DNA from: DASVAL01 sp035649575
GTDB lineage: Bacteria > Planctomycetota > UBA1135 > UBA2386
Reading direction: 5' to 3'
DNA length: 12,588 nt
Assembly: GCA_035649575.1 (NCBI GenBank)
Contig: DASRJH010000089.1
Location: 1 to 12,588 of the forward strand
The notes beneath the pieces were generated by a model that worked only from the letters and a program-made list of their open reading frames with translations, made no database searches and had not been told where the DNA came from. Position numbers and translations under genes: made by a program. Below are positions 6,459 through 12,588 of the stretch, piece by piece (positions within the stretch are counted from its first letter, which is position 1; each line of letters begins with the position of its first letter).

Positions 6459-7055
6459 ATGCTGATCCGATTTGCGACGTGTGGCCTCATCGGCCTCGTT
6501 CTCTGCTCCTGCCGCGGCACCCATGATCGCCGGGTCGATGTGGACAGCTCCGACTCGGTCACCGGCGCCGGGCTCCAGAGCCAGGACATCAAGACGATGG
6601 TCAATACCATGTCCGCCAAGCTGAAGGCGGATGGCATCCTGGCGCAGGGCAAGGAGGGAGAGCGCGTCTCGTTCTTCATCACCGAGCTGCGCAACGACAG
6701 CTCCGAACCGATCGACAAGCAGCTGATCCTGCGCGAACTGCGCACCGAGCTGTTCAACTCCTTCGGCCGGCAGATCCGGATCCTCGACCGCTCGCCCGAG
6801 GCGAACGACATCGTCGATGCCGAGCGCCGCATGAAGGAGCGCAAGGAAGTCTCCGGCACCAACGCGAAACTGGTCGCCGGCAGCGACTACGTGCTGAAGG
6901 GCGTCATCGCGAGCCGCGACCGGCAGGCGGGCAAGCTCAGGTCGTCCTACTTCAACGTGACGTTCGAGCTCACCGACCTGGTCACGAGCGAGCTCGTCTG
7001 GACCGGCGACTACTCGATGAAGACCGAATCGACGAAGTCGGTCATCAATCGCTGA
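6459..7055 (+). CDS. LpoB-like lipoprotein (penicillin-binding-protein activator family)
   Basis: The protein is 198 aa. The N-terminus is a lipoprotein signal, with LVLCSC at 13-18 placing the lipidated cysteine at C18. After a short linker come the LpoB family signatures: VTGAGLQSQDIKTMVNTMS (34-52), FFITELRNDSSEPIDKQLI (72-90), LRTELFNSFGRQIRILDRS (94-112), GSDYVLKGVIASR (141-153) and FELTDLVTSELVWTGDY (169-185). In E. coli, LpoB is an outer-membrane lipoprotein that reaches through peptidoglycan to activate PBP1b; its fold resembles the TolB N-terminal domain. Length is close to E. coli LpoB (213 aa), but the disordered linker is much shorter. It is the first gene of a five-gene run of exported proteins. 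Whether it activates a PBP here is unknown, as the PBP1b docking domain is not widespread. Confidence 0.87.
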   Translation: MLIRFATCGLIGLVLCSCRGTHDRRVDVDSSDSVTGAGLQSQDIKTMVNTMSAKLKADGILAQGKEGERVSFFITELRNDSSEPIDKQLILRELRTELFNSFGRQIRILDRSPEANDIVDAERRMKERKEVSGTNAKLVAGSDYVLKGVIASRDRQAGKLRSSYFNVTFELTDLVTSELVWTGDYSMKTESTKSVINR

Positions 7056-7066
7056 CCCGCAGGTCC

Positions 7067-8290
7067 GTGCGCAGCAAGATCGAGTCTCCGAGCTGGCTCG
7101 CACTGGTTGCCCTGCTGGCGGCCGGGTGTGCGGTGGGCCAGCCTGCGTTCCCGCTCCAGAAGTTCGTCGCGGGCGACCTCGAGGCCGTGCACACGTTCGC
7201 CGAACACGAGGTCGCCTCCGGCGCACCCGAGAACCATGCGCTCGTGCTGAACGTGCAGGCGCAATGCGAGCTGCTGATGGGGCACAGCGACGAGGCGCGG
7301 CGCAACTTCGAGGCCGCGGGTCGCATCATGGGAAGCTGGGCGGCGTCCGGCGGAGAGGAGACGGCCGCGATCCTCGGCAGCGAGAGCAGCAAGACCTACA
7401 AGGGCGATCCCTACGAGAGGGCGATGAACGCCTTCTACCTGGCCTTCTGCTACCTCCAGCACGGCGAGCCCGACAACGCGCGTGCGGCGTGCAAGCGCGG
7501 CATCCTCGCCGACGCCGAAGTCGGCGACGAGAAGTATCAGGCGGACAACGCGCTGCTGTTCTGGATGGCCGGGCGCATGAGCAAGCTGATGCGTTCCTCC
7601 GATGCCGCCGACTTCTTCAAGGAGGCAACGACCGCGAATACCTTCGCCGTCGAGCACGGCGCGCTCGGCGACGCGGACAACAAGGCTCTCGCGGATCCGG
7701 CGCACGGCAATCTCGTGCTCGTGTTCGAGTGCGGCATGGGGCCCGAGAAGTACGCCGACGGCATGCAGCACGAGCTCGCGCGCTTCCGGCCCAGACCGCA
7801 TCCGGCCGTGTCGGCGCGCGCTTCGATCGACGGCGTGCCGATCGGCAAAGCAGCACTGCTGCTCGACGTCGATTACCAGGCCCGGACGCTCGGCGGCACG
7901 GCGATGCAGGGCATCCGCCAGGGCAAGGCGGTGTTCAAGACGGCCAGCACCGCGGCCGGCATCGTGCTGCTCGACAAGGCGAGCCACGAGCAGGGCGACA
8001 AGGCGCGCACCGAGGCCCTGATCGGCGGCGGTCTCTTGCTCGCGGGCCTGTTCACGTCGAGCGCGGCCGACACGCGACACTGGCCGACCACACCCGCAAC
8101 CGTGCACGTGTTGGCCGTGGACGCGACACCCGGGGAGCACTCGCTCGCCGTCGAATTCCTCGATGCCAAAGGCGCGGTCCTCGCGTCGATGCGGCAGCAG
8201 GCCACGGTTGCCGTGCCGGCCGACGGCGAGGGTTGGTACTTGTTCCGATCGATGCCTGCCTCCGCTGGCAACGCCGCGGCCCGGCCGTGA
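7067..8290 (+). CDS. COG3014-like lipoprotein with N-terminal helical (TPR-like) repeats
   Basis: The protein is 407 aa. A lipoprotein signal ends at LLAAGC (16-21), so C21 should be lipidated. Residues ~35-190 are helical and TPR-like, including NVQAQCELLMGHSDEARRNF (62-81) and YKGDPYERAMNAFYLAFCYL (111-130) followed by GEPDNARAACKRGI. The second half is mostly beta: GNLVLVFECGMGPEK (214-228), a hydrophobic Gly-rich stretch at 315-329, and ADTRHWPTTPATVHVLAV (334-351) with PGEHSLAVEF. These elements match my recollection of the COG3014 family, found near LpoB and YcfL in vibrios and relatives; assignment is from pattern memory. The GTG at 7067 lies 11 nt after the LpoB-like stop, so the two form an operon. 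Function is not known; scaffolding by the TPR part is plausible. Confidence 0.75.
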   Translation: MRSKIESPSWLALVALLAAGCAVGQPAFPLQKFVAGDLEAVHTFAEHEVASGAPENHALVLNVQAQCELLMGHSDEARRNFEAAGRIMGSWAASGGEETAAILGSESSKTYKGDPYERAMNAFYLAFCYLQHGEPDNARAACKRGILADAEVGDEKYQADNALLFWMAGRMSKLMRSSDAADFFKEATTANTFAVEHGALGDADNKALADPAHGNLVLVFECGMGPEKYADGMQHELARFRPRPHPAVSARASIDGVPIGKAALLLDVDYQARTLGGTAMQGIRQGKAVFKTASTAAGIVLLDKASHEQGDKARTEALIGGGLLLAGLFTSSAADTRHWPTTPATVHVLAVDATPGEHSLAVEFLDAKGAVLASMRQQATVAVPADGEGWYLFRSMPASAGNAAARP

Positions 8291-8389
8291 CGACAAGATG
8301 GCGTGAAGACAAGATCTCGTTGTGGGCCTGTCATCCAGGTGCTGCAACCGGAGAATGAACCCTGGCGCTCTGTCGAGCTGGATCACTGC

Positions 8390-9622
8390 ATGAAAACCAC
8401 GCTGCCGTTCGTCCTGGTTTCCGCTCTGCTGCTCGCCGCCATGCCGTGTCAGGAACCGCCGCCGAGCACGCCGCCCGCGGCCGCGCCGGCCCCTGCCTCG
8501 GGCAGCACATGGAGCGACGGCTTCGGCCGCGCGACGAACTACCGTTCGGCGCTCGCGAATGCGATCGAGGACGCGGTCGCCAAGGTGAAGGGCATCAGCG
8601 TGGCGCGCGGCCCCGCCGTGCGCAGCCGCCTGTCGGTCGTCTCCGACCACGAGGCCGGCGCCAAGGACGGGTGGGGGAACGGCGAGTCCGACACGGAACG
8701 CGAATGGGTGCAGCAGCAGATCGCGGGCTTCGTGATGCGCTACGACGTCGTGAAGAAGGAGAAGGCACCGGACGGCCACTGGGAAGTCGCCGTGAAGGCG
8801 CTGATCGCCTCGAAGGACACGTTCGACAGCACCATCGTGATCGACCTCGACGACAACGACCTGCGCAAGTGGCAGCTCGAACGCTTCGACGAGGGCGGTG
8901 GGACGCCCGGCAAGCAGTCCGGCGACTTCGCGGGTCCGAAGATCGCCGAGTATCTGCGCAAGAGCCGTCTCGTGAAGATCGTCTCGAAGGGCGACGGCGT
9001 CAAAGTGTCGGCAGGCAGTGCACCGACCGAGCGAGAGAAGGCCGGCCACAAGCTCGTCGCATCGCACCGTGTCAGGGTCGAATGGCAGCCGCTCGTCGTG
9101 CAGTCCCTGATCGAGAAGCCGAACAAGGCGAGGCCGTCGTCGCGCCCGCGGCCCGAGTACTTGAGCGGCGGCTCGGTGCAGGTGTCGATCAAGGTCGAGA
9201 ACCTGGTCGAGAACATCGAAGTGTTGGACGAGACCTTCACTGTGCCGGCCGACGGGAGCGCTGCGCCGCAGACCGTCGACCAGATCGACGCCTTCGTCAA
9301 CGCGCTCGTCGACAAGGCCAAGGCGCTCGTCGCCGAGAAGGTGTTCTTCGCGCTGAAGCCCCCGGTCGTGCTGCGCAAGTGGCAGGATGCCGGAAGCGGC
9401 GAGTGGCGCGTCGAGGCCATGATCGCGCGGCGCGTCGCGGCGGGCTACGCGACCTTCGCGCTCGGGAACAACGGCTCGCTGGCATCACCGGACTGGCAAT
9501 TGCTCGGCCACGCTGTGTTCGTCGACGGCAACGACATCACGTCGACCTTCCGCCTCGAGGGTGTCGAGGACCCGGCCCTGATCGAACCAGACGCGACCGA
9601 AGTCCGTCCGCTCAAGAGGTGA
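8390..9622 (+). CDS. Exported protein with FlgT-N/LPP20-like N-terminal domain
   Basis: The protein is 410 aa. Residues 1-19 are a signal peptide; C20 lacks a proper lipobox (AMPC), so lipidation is doubtful. A Pro/Ala linker (22-38) precedes a domain at ~40-140 with the pattern of the FlgT N-terminal or LPP20 fold: WSDGFGRATNYRSALANAIE (41-60), DAVAKVKGIS, then IAGFVMRYDVVKKEK (111-125) and GHWEVAVKALIA (129-140). Residues ~145-235 and ~260-345 contain alternating strands and helices that could be a TolB-N-like middle domain (VQVSIKVENLVENIEVLDE, 263-281). FlgT itself is a Vibrio flagellar H-ring protein, but no flagellar gene is visible here. The start is chosen for the signal peptide; no strong ribosome binding site precedes it, and a 12-codon ORF overlaps it as ATGA. 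YcfL follows 5 nt downstream. Confidence 0.65.
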   Translation: MKTTLPFVLVSALLLAAMPCQEPPPSTPPAAAPAPASGSTWSDGFGRATNYRSALANAIEDAVAKVKGISVARGPAVRSRLSVVSDHEAGAKDGWGNGESDTEREWVQQQIAGFVMRYDVVKKEKAPDGHWEVAVKALIASKDTFDSTIVIDLDDNDLRKWQLERFDEGGGTPGKQSGDFAGPKIAEYLRKSRLVKIVSKGDGVKVSAGSAPTEREKAGHKLVASHRVRVEWQPLVVQSLIEKPNKARPSSRPRPEYLSGGSVQVSIKVENLVENIEVLDETFTVPADGSAAPQTVDQIDAFVNALVDKAKALVAEKVFFALKPPVVLRKWQDAGSGEWRVEAMIARRVAAGYATFALGNNGSLASPDWQLLGHAVFVDGNDITSTFRLEGVEDPALIEPDATEVRPLKR

Positions 9623-9627
9623 TCGCC

Positions 9628-10041
9628 ATGAGGTGCAACATCCGAACACTGCTGTCCGCGGGCCTCGTGGCACTGGCTGCCTGTGCGTCGACGGCGCCAC
9701 CCTATGTGGCGCTGCCGATCAAGGCCAGCGATCCGAGCATCAGCAACGTCGAGGTCACGGAAGCGACGCTCTACGAAATCGTGCGCGTCGGCACGCCGAT
9801 CGTGAAGCGCATCAAGGGCACGAACCAGCTCGAGGTCAGCGTGCCGATCCTCAACATCCACTACGAACAGATCCAGATCCACGTGCAGGTCATCTTCCTG
9901 GACCACTCGCTGCAACCGATCGGCGACGAGACCAACAAACAGACCAAGTTGGTGTCTCCGGGCGAAACGATCATGCACACCGCCATCTCCAGGAAGGCCG
10001 AGGCGCAGGACTGGGTGATGCGCATCTCGTGGGATTACTGA
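9628..10041 (+). CDS. ycfL: YcfL-like lipoprotein (DUF1425)
   Basis: The protein is 137 aa. The lipoprotein signal ends at LAAC (16-19). The mature part matches DUF1425: LYEIVRVGTPIVKRIKGTNQ (48-67), LEVSVPILNIHYEQIQIHVQ (68-87), VIFLDHSLQPIGDETNKQT (88-106), and a terminal DWVMRISWDY. The pattern is a small beta-sandwich with alternating strands. In E. coli, YcfL is a 125-aa lipoprotein encoded next to lpoB, with no established function; its recurrence beside an LpoB-like gene here supports both assignments. AGAGGTGA (9615-9622), overlapping the upstream stop codon, is an excellent ribosome binding site 5 nt before the ATG, so translation is probably coupled to the preceding gene. Confidence 0.82.
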   Translation: MRCNIRTLLSAGLVALAACASTAPPYVALPIKASDPSISNVEVTEATLYEIVRVGTPIVKRIKGTNQLEVSVPILNIHYEQIQIHVQVIFLDHSLQPIGDETNKQTKLVSPGETIMHTAISRKAEAQDWVMRISWDY

Positions 10042-10075
10042 AGGGGACTTCTGAAGGGGGACAACTGAAGGGAGG
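10038..10075 (+). repeat. Three imperfect tandem CTGAAGGG units ending in the Shine-Dalgarno
   Basis: CTGAAGGG begins at 10038, 10051 and 10065, giving periods of 13 and 14 nt. The first copy contains the YcfL stop codon (TGA 10039-10041). The last runs into GGAGG at 10071-10075, the ribosome binding site of the next gene 6 nt before its ATG. All three copies carry purine-rich anti-SD-complementary sequence. Confidence 0.7.
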
Positions 10076-10081
10076 TCTACC

Positions 10082-10618
10082 ATGAACGGCAGGTTGCTCT
10101 TCTGCATTTTCTTGTCTACGGCCGCGTGCAGCACGCCGCGGCACTCCGAGCGCGCAGCTCAGGTGCCGCCGCTCGCCATCGAGCAGCCCGTGGTGCAGTT
10201 GGACCCGGACAGCCGGACCGATGCCGATCAGTCAGCACCCGCGCCTCTCACCGAGGTGAGCCAGCCCACGGCCGGATCGCAGGCTGCCGAATCGCACTCC
10301 ACTGGACCGATCTACCGGACCATGACGCGCGTCGTCGAGACGCCGCCCGTCGAGAAGCAGGACAACGCCGCGTCCGAACCAGCTGCTTCGGGCGTCGAAG
10401 CTGCCGTGCAACAGCGGAGGGTGTCCAGACTGCCCCCGCACGTCTCGTTCCACGCCGGCGTCTACCACGACCACGCGTGCGGGTTCTTCCCCGTGCACAC
10501 CGCGATCGGCACCAGCATTGGTGCCGCCATCGGTAGCCACCACGGCAACGCCCACCGCGGCGCCATGATCGGCGGCACGGTCGGGTTCTTCCTCGACATG
10601 GGACACGCCTTTCACTGA
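10082..10618 (+). CDS. His-rich glycine-zipper lipoprotein
   Basis: The protein is 178 aa and matches no named family I recognise. The signal sequence MNGRLLFCIFLSTAAC has an atypical lipobox (TAAC), with C16 the likely lipidation site. Residues 17-115 are low-complexity, rich in Pro, Ala, Ser and Gln, and probably a disordered tether. Residues 118-178 are compact: PPHVSFHAGVYHDHACGFFP (118-137) followed by a glycine zipper, AIGTSIGAAIGSHHGNAHRG (141-160) and AMIGGTVGFFLDMGH (161-175), of the kind found in small outer-membrane lipoproteins such as the SlyB/OmpA-associated group. Ten histidines fall in the last 59 residues, several spaced as HxH or HH, so metal binding is conceivable. GGAGG 6 nt upstream supports the start. 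It ends the five-gene run; a strong hairpin follows. Confidence 0.78.
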   Translation: MNGRLLFCIFLSTAACSTPRHSERAAQVPPLAIEQPVVQLDPDSRTDADQSAPAPLTEVSQPTAGSQAAESHSTGPIYRTMTRVVETPPVEKQDNAASEPAASGVEAAVQQRRVSRLPPHVSFHAGVYHDHACGFFPVHTAIGTSIGAAIGSHHGNAHRGAMIGGTVGFFLDMGHAFH

Positions 10619-10687
10619 GCCTGCTCGCCCGCAAGGCGACCACGCTCATGTGATACTCGACGTCGCGACGCGGGGGCCGAATCCAGC

Positions 10688-10719
10688 GAAACGCGCAGCC
10701 AGCCCCGCTGCGCCGTTTC
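10688..10719. terminator. Bidirectional hairpin terminator between convergent genes
   Basis: GAAACGCGCAGC (10688-10699) pairs with GCTGCGCCGTTTC (10707-10719) over 12 bp with one bulged C, around a 7-nt loop. It lies 70 nt after the glycine-zipper gene and 24 nt beyond the end of the convergent PD40 gene, so it can serve both. T-richness after the stem is weak on either strand. Confidence 0.6.
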
Positions 10720-10742
10720 CTTGCGAGGCGGCTGCCCGCTGC

Positions 10743-12203
10743 CTAGCTGCCGTCGCGCGCGACCATGACGACCTCGACGAGGTCGACGCGCAACTCGCTG
10801 CGCTCGCCGGGTGCGATGTCCGCGATCACCTCGACGCGCAGTTCCCTCTGTCGGGTCACGTGGCGCAGGCTCGAGGTCGAGAACGTCATCGTCTGCAGGG
10901 TCGTCGAAACCGGCGCCAGCTCCACGGCGGTGTCGAAGCGTTCGTCGACCGGGTTGTAGATCGCGACGCGCAGCGCCGTGTTGCCGCCGACGCGCATCGC
11001 GCGGGCCAGAACGCGGATACGCAGCTCGAGCACGTCCTCTGCCCTCAGCACGGGCAACTCGAACTTGCAGTTGATGGCGGCGATCTCCTGTTCGTTGTAG
11101 GTCGCTGTCTGAACCCGGAACTCCTCGCCGTCCGCGCTCGTGAGTTGCTGGCGCGCCCCGAAGACACCCGAGCCGGCGGCGAGCTGGATCTCGGCGTTCT
11201 CGACGTCGAGCGTTCGCGGTGCCTGCGCGGCTGGGGGGCTGGCGAGCCCCGGCATCGAGTCGAGGCCGGTGAGCTCCCACCGTTCGTCGGGCCAGACGAG
11301 CGCCGGTGCGCCGGGGCCCACGGGCACGACGGCCAGTCGCTTGGTCTGCCTGCCAGCAGCGGGCTCCGCGAGCCCGAAGAACAGACGGTCCATCGCGGGT
11401 GACCAGCGCGGCGTTCCGACCTCTCCGGCGGGTGACAACCGCACGGTCACGTCACCGGTGGCGAGCTCGATGATGCAGAGACTCGACGACGCCGCACTCG
11501 TGCGCCGCATGAAAGCGACCCTGGTCCCGTCCGCGGAGAATGCCGGTGCGAAGTCGCCGGTATCCGCCCCGCTCAGTACGCCGCCGTTGCTGAGGGGCAT
11601 GACGCCCGAACCGCTGCCGTTGCTGAGCCACAGCGTGTGGTGTCCGGCCGCGTCGCTCCGGCTCCAGACGACGCGGTCCGTAGCGCGGCACCAGTCGGGC
11701 TCTCCGTCGCTCTCGCCCGCGGGTGGCGCGAGGAAGGCCTGGCTGTTGCCGCCATCGCGATCGGCGAGCCACAGGCTCTTCGGTCCGCTACGCTCGGAGG
11801 CGAACAGGATTCGCGTGCCATCGGGCGACCAGCAGGGTTCGTCGTCGAGTACGTTGTTCTCGGTCAGGCGCAGCTCGGCGCTCGATCCGTCGATCACCGC
11901 GACGATCAGTTCGCGGCTGTCGGGGTCGTGGTTACTGCGTTCGCGCGAGAACACGACGGTGTTGCCGTCCGGGTGCAACCGCGCGTTCCGCTCGGTGCCC
12001 GTGCGGTCGGCGATCCGGCTCGAGCCGAGATTCTGGCTGCTGCGCAGCGCGACCTCGGCGAATTGGAAGGGGCTGTCGACGCGCGCGCGGCAAGCGAGCA
12101 GTTCGGGTGGCACGGCCTCGATCGGCGAACTGCCGCCGCCACCGCCGCAGGCGGCCAGGAACAGGCCGGCAAGGCACGTTGCGTGGATCCACGGCAGTCT
12201 CAT
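10743..12203 (-). CDS. PD40/TolB-type beta-propeller lipoprotein
   Basis: The protein is 486 aa. A lipoprotein signal ends at LFLAAC (14-19), with C19 followed by a Gly/Ser tether. Residues ~55-300 carry at least five PD40 (WD40-like) blades: ARLHPDGNTVVFSRERS (74-90), PCWSPDGTRILFASERSG (123-140), PDWCRATDRVVWSRSDAAG (169-187), PAFSADGTRVAFMRRTS (220-236) and PRWSPAMDRLFFGLAEP (265-281). Residues ~330-486 form a beta-rich domain resembling a carbohydrate-binding-type sandwich (VLELRIRVLARAMRVGGNTA, 391-410). The first half resembles TolB's propeller, but there is no TolB N-terminal domain and no Tol genes nearby, so it is not TolB itself. It probably sits in the outer membrane or at the surface and binds protein or glycan; the ligand is unknown. 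The start is chosen for the lipoprotein signal; no clear ribosome binding site precedes it. Confidence 0.85.
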   Translation of the reverse strand: MRLPWIHATCLAGLFLAACGGGGGSSPIEAVPPELLACRARVDSPFQFAEVALRSSQNLGSSRIADRTGTERNARLHPDGNTVVFSRERSNHDPDSRELIVAVIDGSSAELRLTENNVLDDEPCWSPDGTRILFASERSGPKSLWLADRDGGNSQAFLAPPAGESDGEPDWCRATDRVVWSRSDAAGHHTLWLSNGSGSGVMPLSNGGVLSGADTGDFAPAFSADGTRVAFMRRTSAASSSLCIIELATGDVTVRLSPAGEVGTPRWSPAMDRLFFGLAEPAAGRQTKRLAVVPVGPGAPALVWPDERWELTGLDSMPGLASPPAAQAPRTLDVENAEIQLAAGSGVFGARQQLTSADGEEFRVQTATYNEQEIAAINCKFELPVLRAEDVLELRIRVLARAMRVGGNTALRVAIYNPVDERFDTAVELAPVSTTLQTMTFSTSSLRHVTRQRELRVEVIADIAPGERSELRVDLVEVVMVARDGS

Positions 12204-12289
12204 CGGCCGCCATGGTGGCGCCAATGGCTCGCTGCGGCAATGGCCCTTTGGTTGCGGCCATCCGCGATGGGCGGTTATGACGGCGCGCC

Positions 12290-12588
12290 TTGCTGGTCTC
12301 CGACTTCGATTACCCGTTGCCACCGCATCTCGTGGCCAACCGCCCCGTCGAGCCGCGCGACAGCGCGCGGATGCTCGTACACGACCGCCGTACGCGCGTG
12401 AACGCACACCGGGTCGTCGCGGACCTGCCGCAATACCTGCAGCCCGGCGATCTGCTCGTGCTCAACGACACGCGGGTCCGCCCGTGGCGTCTGCGTGGCA
12501 CGCGGACCACCGGCGGCGCGGTCGAGTGCCTGCTGCTGCGCATGCAGGGCAACGGCGGCGAGGCCTTCGTCAAGCCGAGCAAGAAGCT
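12290..12588 (+). CDS. queA: QueA, S-adenosylmethionine:tRNA ribosyltransferase-isomerase, 3'-truncated by window edge
   Basis: Ninety-nine residues of about 350 are visible. They match the QueA N-terminus: SDFDYPLPPHLVANRPVEP (4-22), RDSARMLVHDR (23-33), YLQPGDLLVLNDTRVRPWR (49-67) and TTGGAVECLLLR (73-84). QueA transfers and isomerises the ribosyl group of SAM onto preQ1-modified tRNA to form epoxyqueuosine, the penultimate step of queuosine synthesis. The frame has an in-frame stop at 12278-12280 and no ATG or GTG before the conserved SDFDY; a TTG at 12290 gives a family-length N-terminus (M-LVSDFDY), so I chose it. There is no obvious Shine-Dalgarno. It is divergent from the PD40 gene, with 86 bp between them. 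Confidence 0.93.
   Translation, partial: MLVSDFDYPLPPHLVANRPVEPRDSARMLVHDRRTRVNAHRVVADLPQYLQPGDLLVLNDTRVRPWRLRGTRTTGGAVECLLLRMQGNGGEAFVKPSKK

Noticed and set aside
5526..7226. N-terminally extended version of the glycosyltransferase
   Set aside because: The upstream ~320 codons run antisense to the LpoB-like gene; the GT2 domain begins naturally at the ATG at 6263.
7010..9067. 685-codon open frame on the minus strand
   Set aside because: It is antisense to three exported-protein genes with clear signal peptides and motifs. Its translation shows no domain, only the composition expected opposite GC-rich codons.
10743..12203. Identification of the propeller lipoprotein as TolB
   Set aside because: It has a lipoprotein signal and a C-terminal beta domain, lacks the TolB N-terminal domain, and has no Tol-Pal neighbours.
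1..12588. Mobile elements, CRISPR arrays, tRNA or rRNA genes, toxin-antitoxin or defence systems
   Set aside because: I looked for transposase or integrase motifs, regularly spaced repeats, tRNA-like ends and paired small genes on both strands and saw none that could be supported.

Overview
The window reads as chromosomal DNA from a high-GC, Gram-negative bacterium. Coding frames have strongly GC-biased third positions. There are four or five probable lipoproteins plus LpoB- and YcfL-type envelope proteins, which imply an outer membrane. The mix of VTC-domain, DUF4956, DUF1572, DUF2304 and PD40-repeat proteins with GTG and TTG starts would suit a planctomycete or another deep-branching environmental lineage, but no rRNA or marker gene fixes this. 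I see no phage, transposon, CRISPR, tRNA or rRNA.

Layout. (1) 1-620: 3' part of a TetR-family regulator, whose stop overlaps that of the convergent next gene. (2) 614-3634, minus strand, transcribed right to left: S41 peptidase with an N-terminal Ig-like domain, a small unrecognised coding frame, a VTC-domain (polyphosphate-polymerase-like) protein and a DUF4956 membrane protein. (3) 3635-4082: non-coding divergent gap with a possible promoter and a 17-codon ORF with a good ribosome binding site. (4) 4083-4550: rlmH. (5) 4557-6263, minus strand: GT2 glycosyltransferase, DUF2304 membrane protein and DUF1572/DinB-like protein, tightly packed as an operon. (6) 6459-10618, plus strand: five exported proteins in a row, namely LpoB-like lipoprotein, COG3014-like repeat lipoprotein, FlgT-N/LPP20-like protein, YcfL (DUF1425) lipoprotein and a His-rich glycine-zipper lipoprotein. 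(7) 10743-12203, minus strand: PD40 beta-propeller lipoprotein, separated from block 6 by a strong hairpin terminator. (8) 12290 to the end: start of queA.

The most interesting block is 6459-10618. In gamma-proteobacteria, LpoB is the outer-membrane activator of peptidoglycan synthase PBP1b and sits beside YcfL; COG3014-type lipoproteins accompany them in some lineages. Here the same set recurs with a FlgT-N-like protein and a glycine-zipper lipoprotein added, and no PBP or flagellar gene is nearby. A shared periplasmic or outer-membrane envelope assembly is inferred from this arrangement. The VTC plus DUF4956 pair is a second module whose bacterial role is poorly defined. Housekeeping RNA-modification genes (rlmH, queA) are interspersed.
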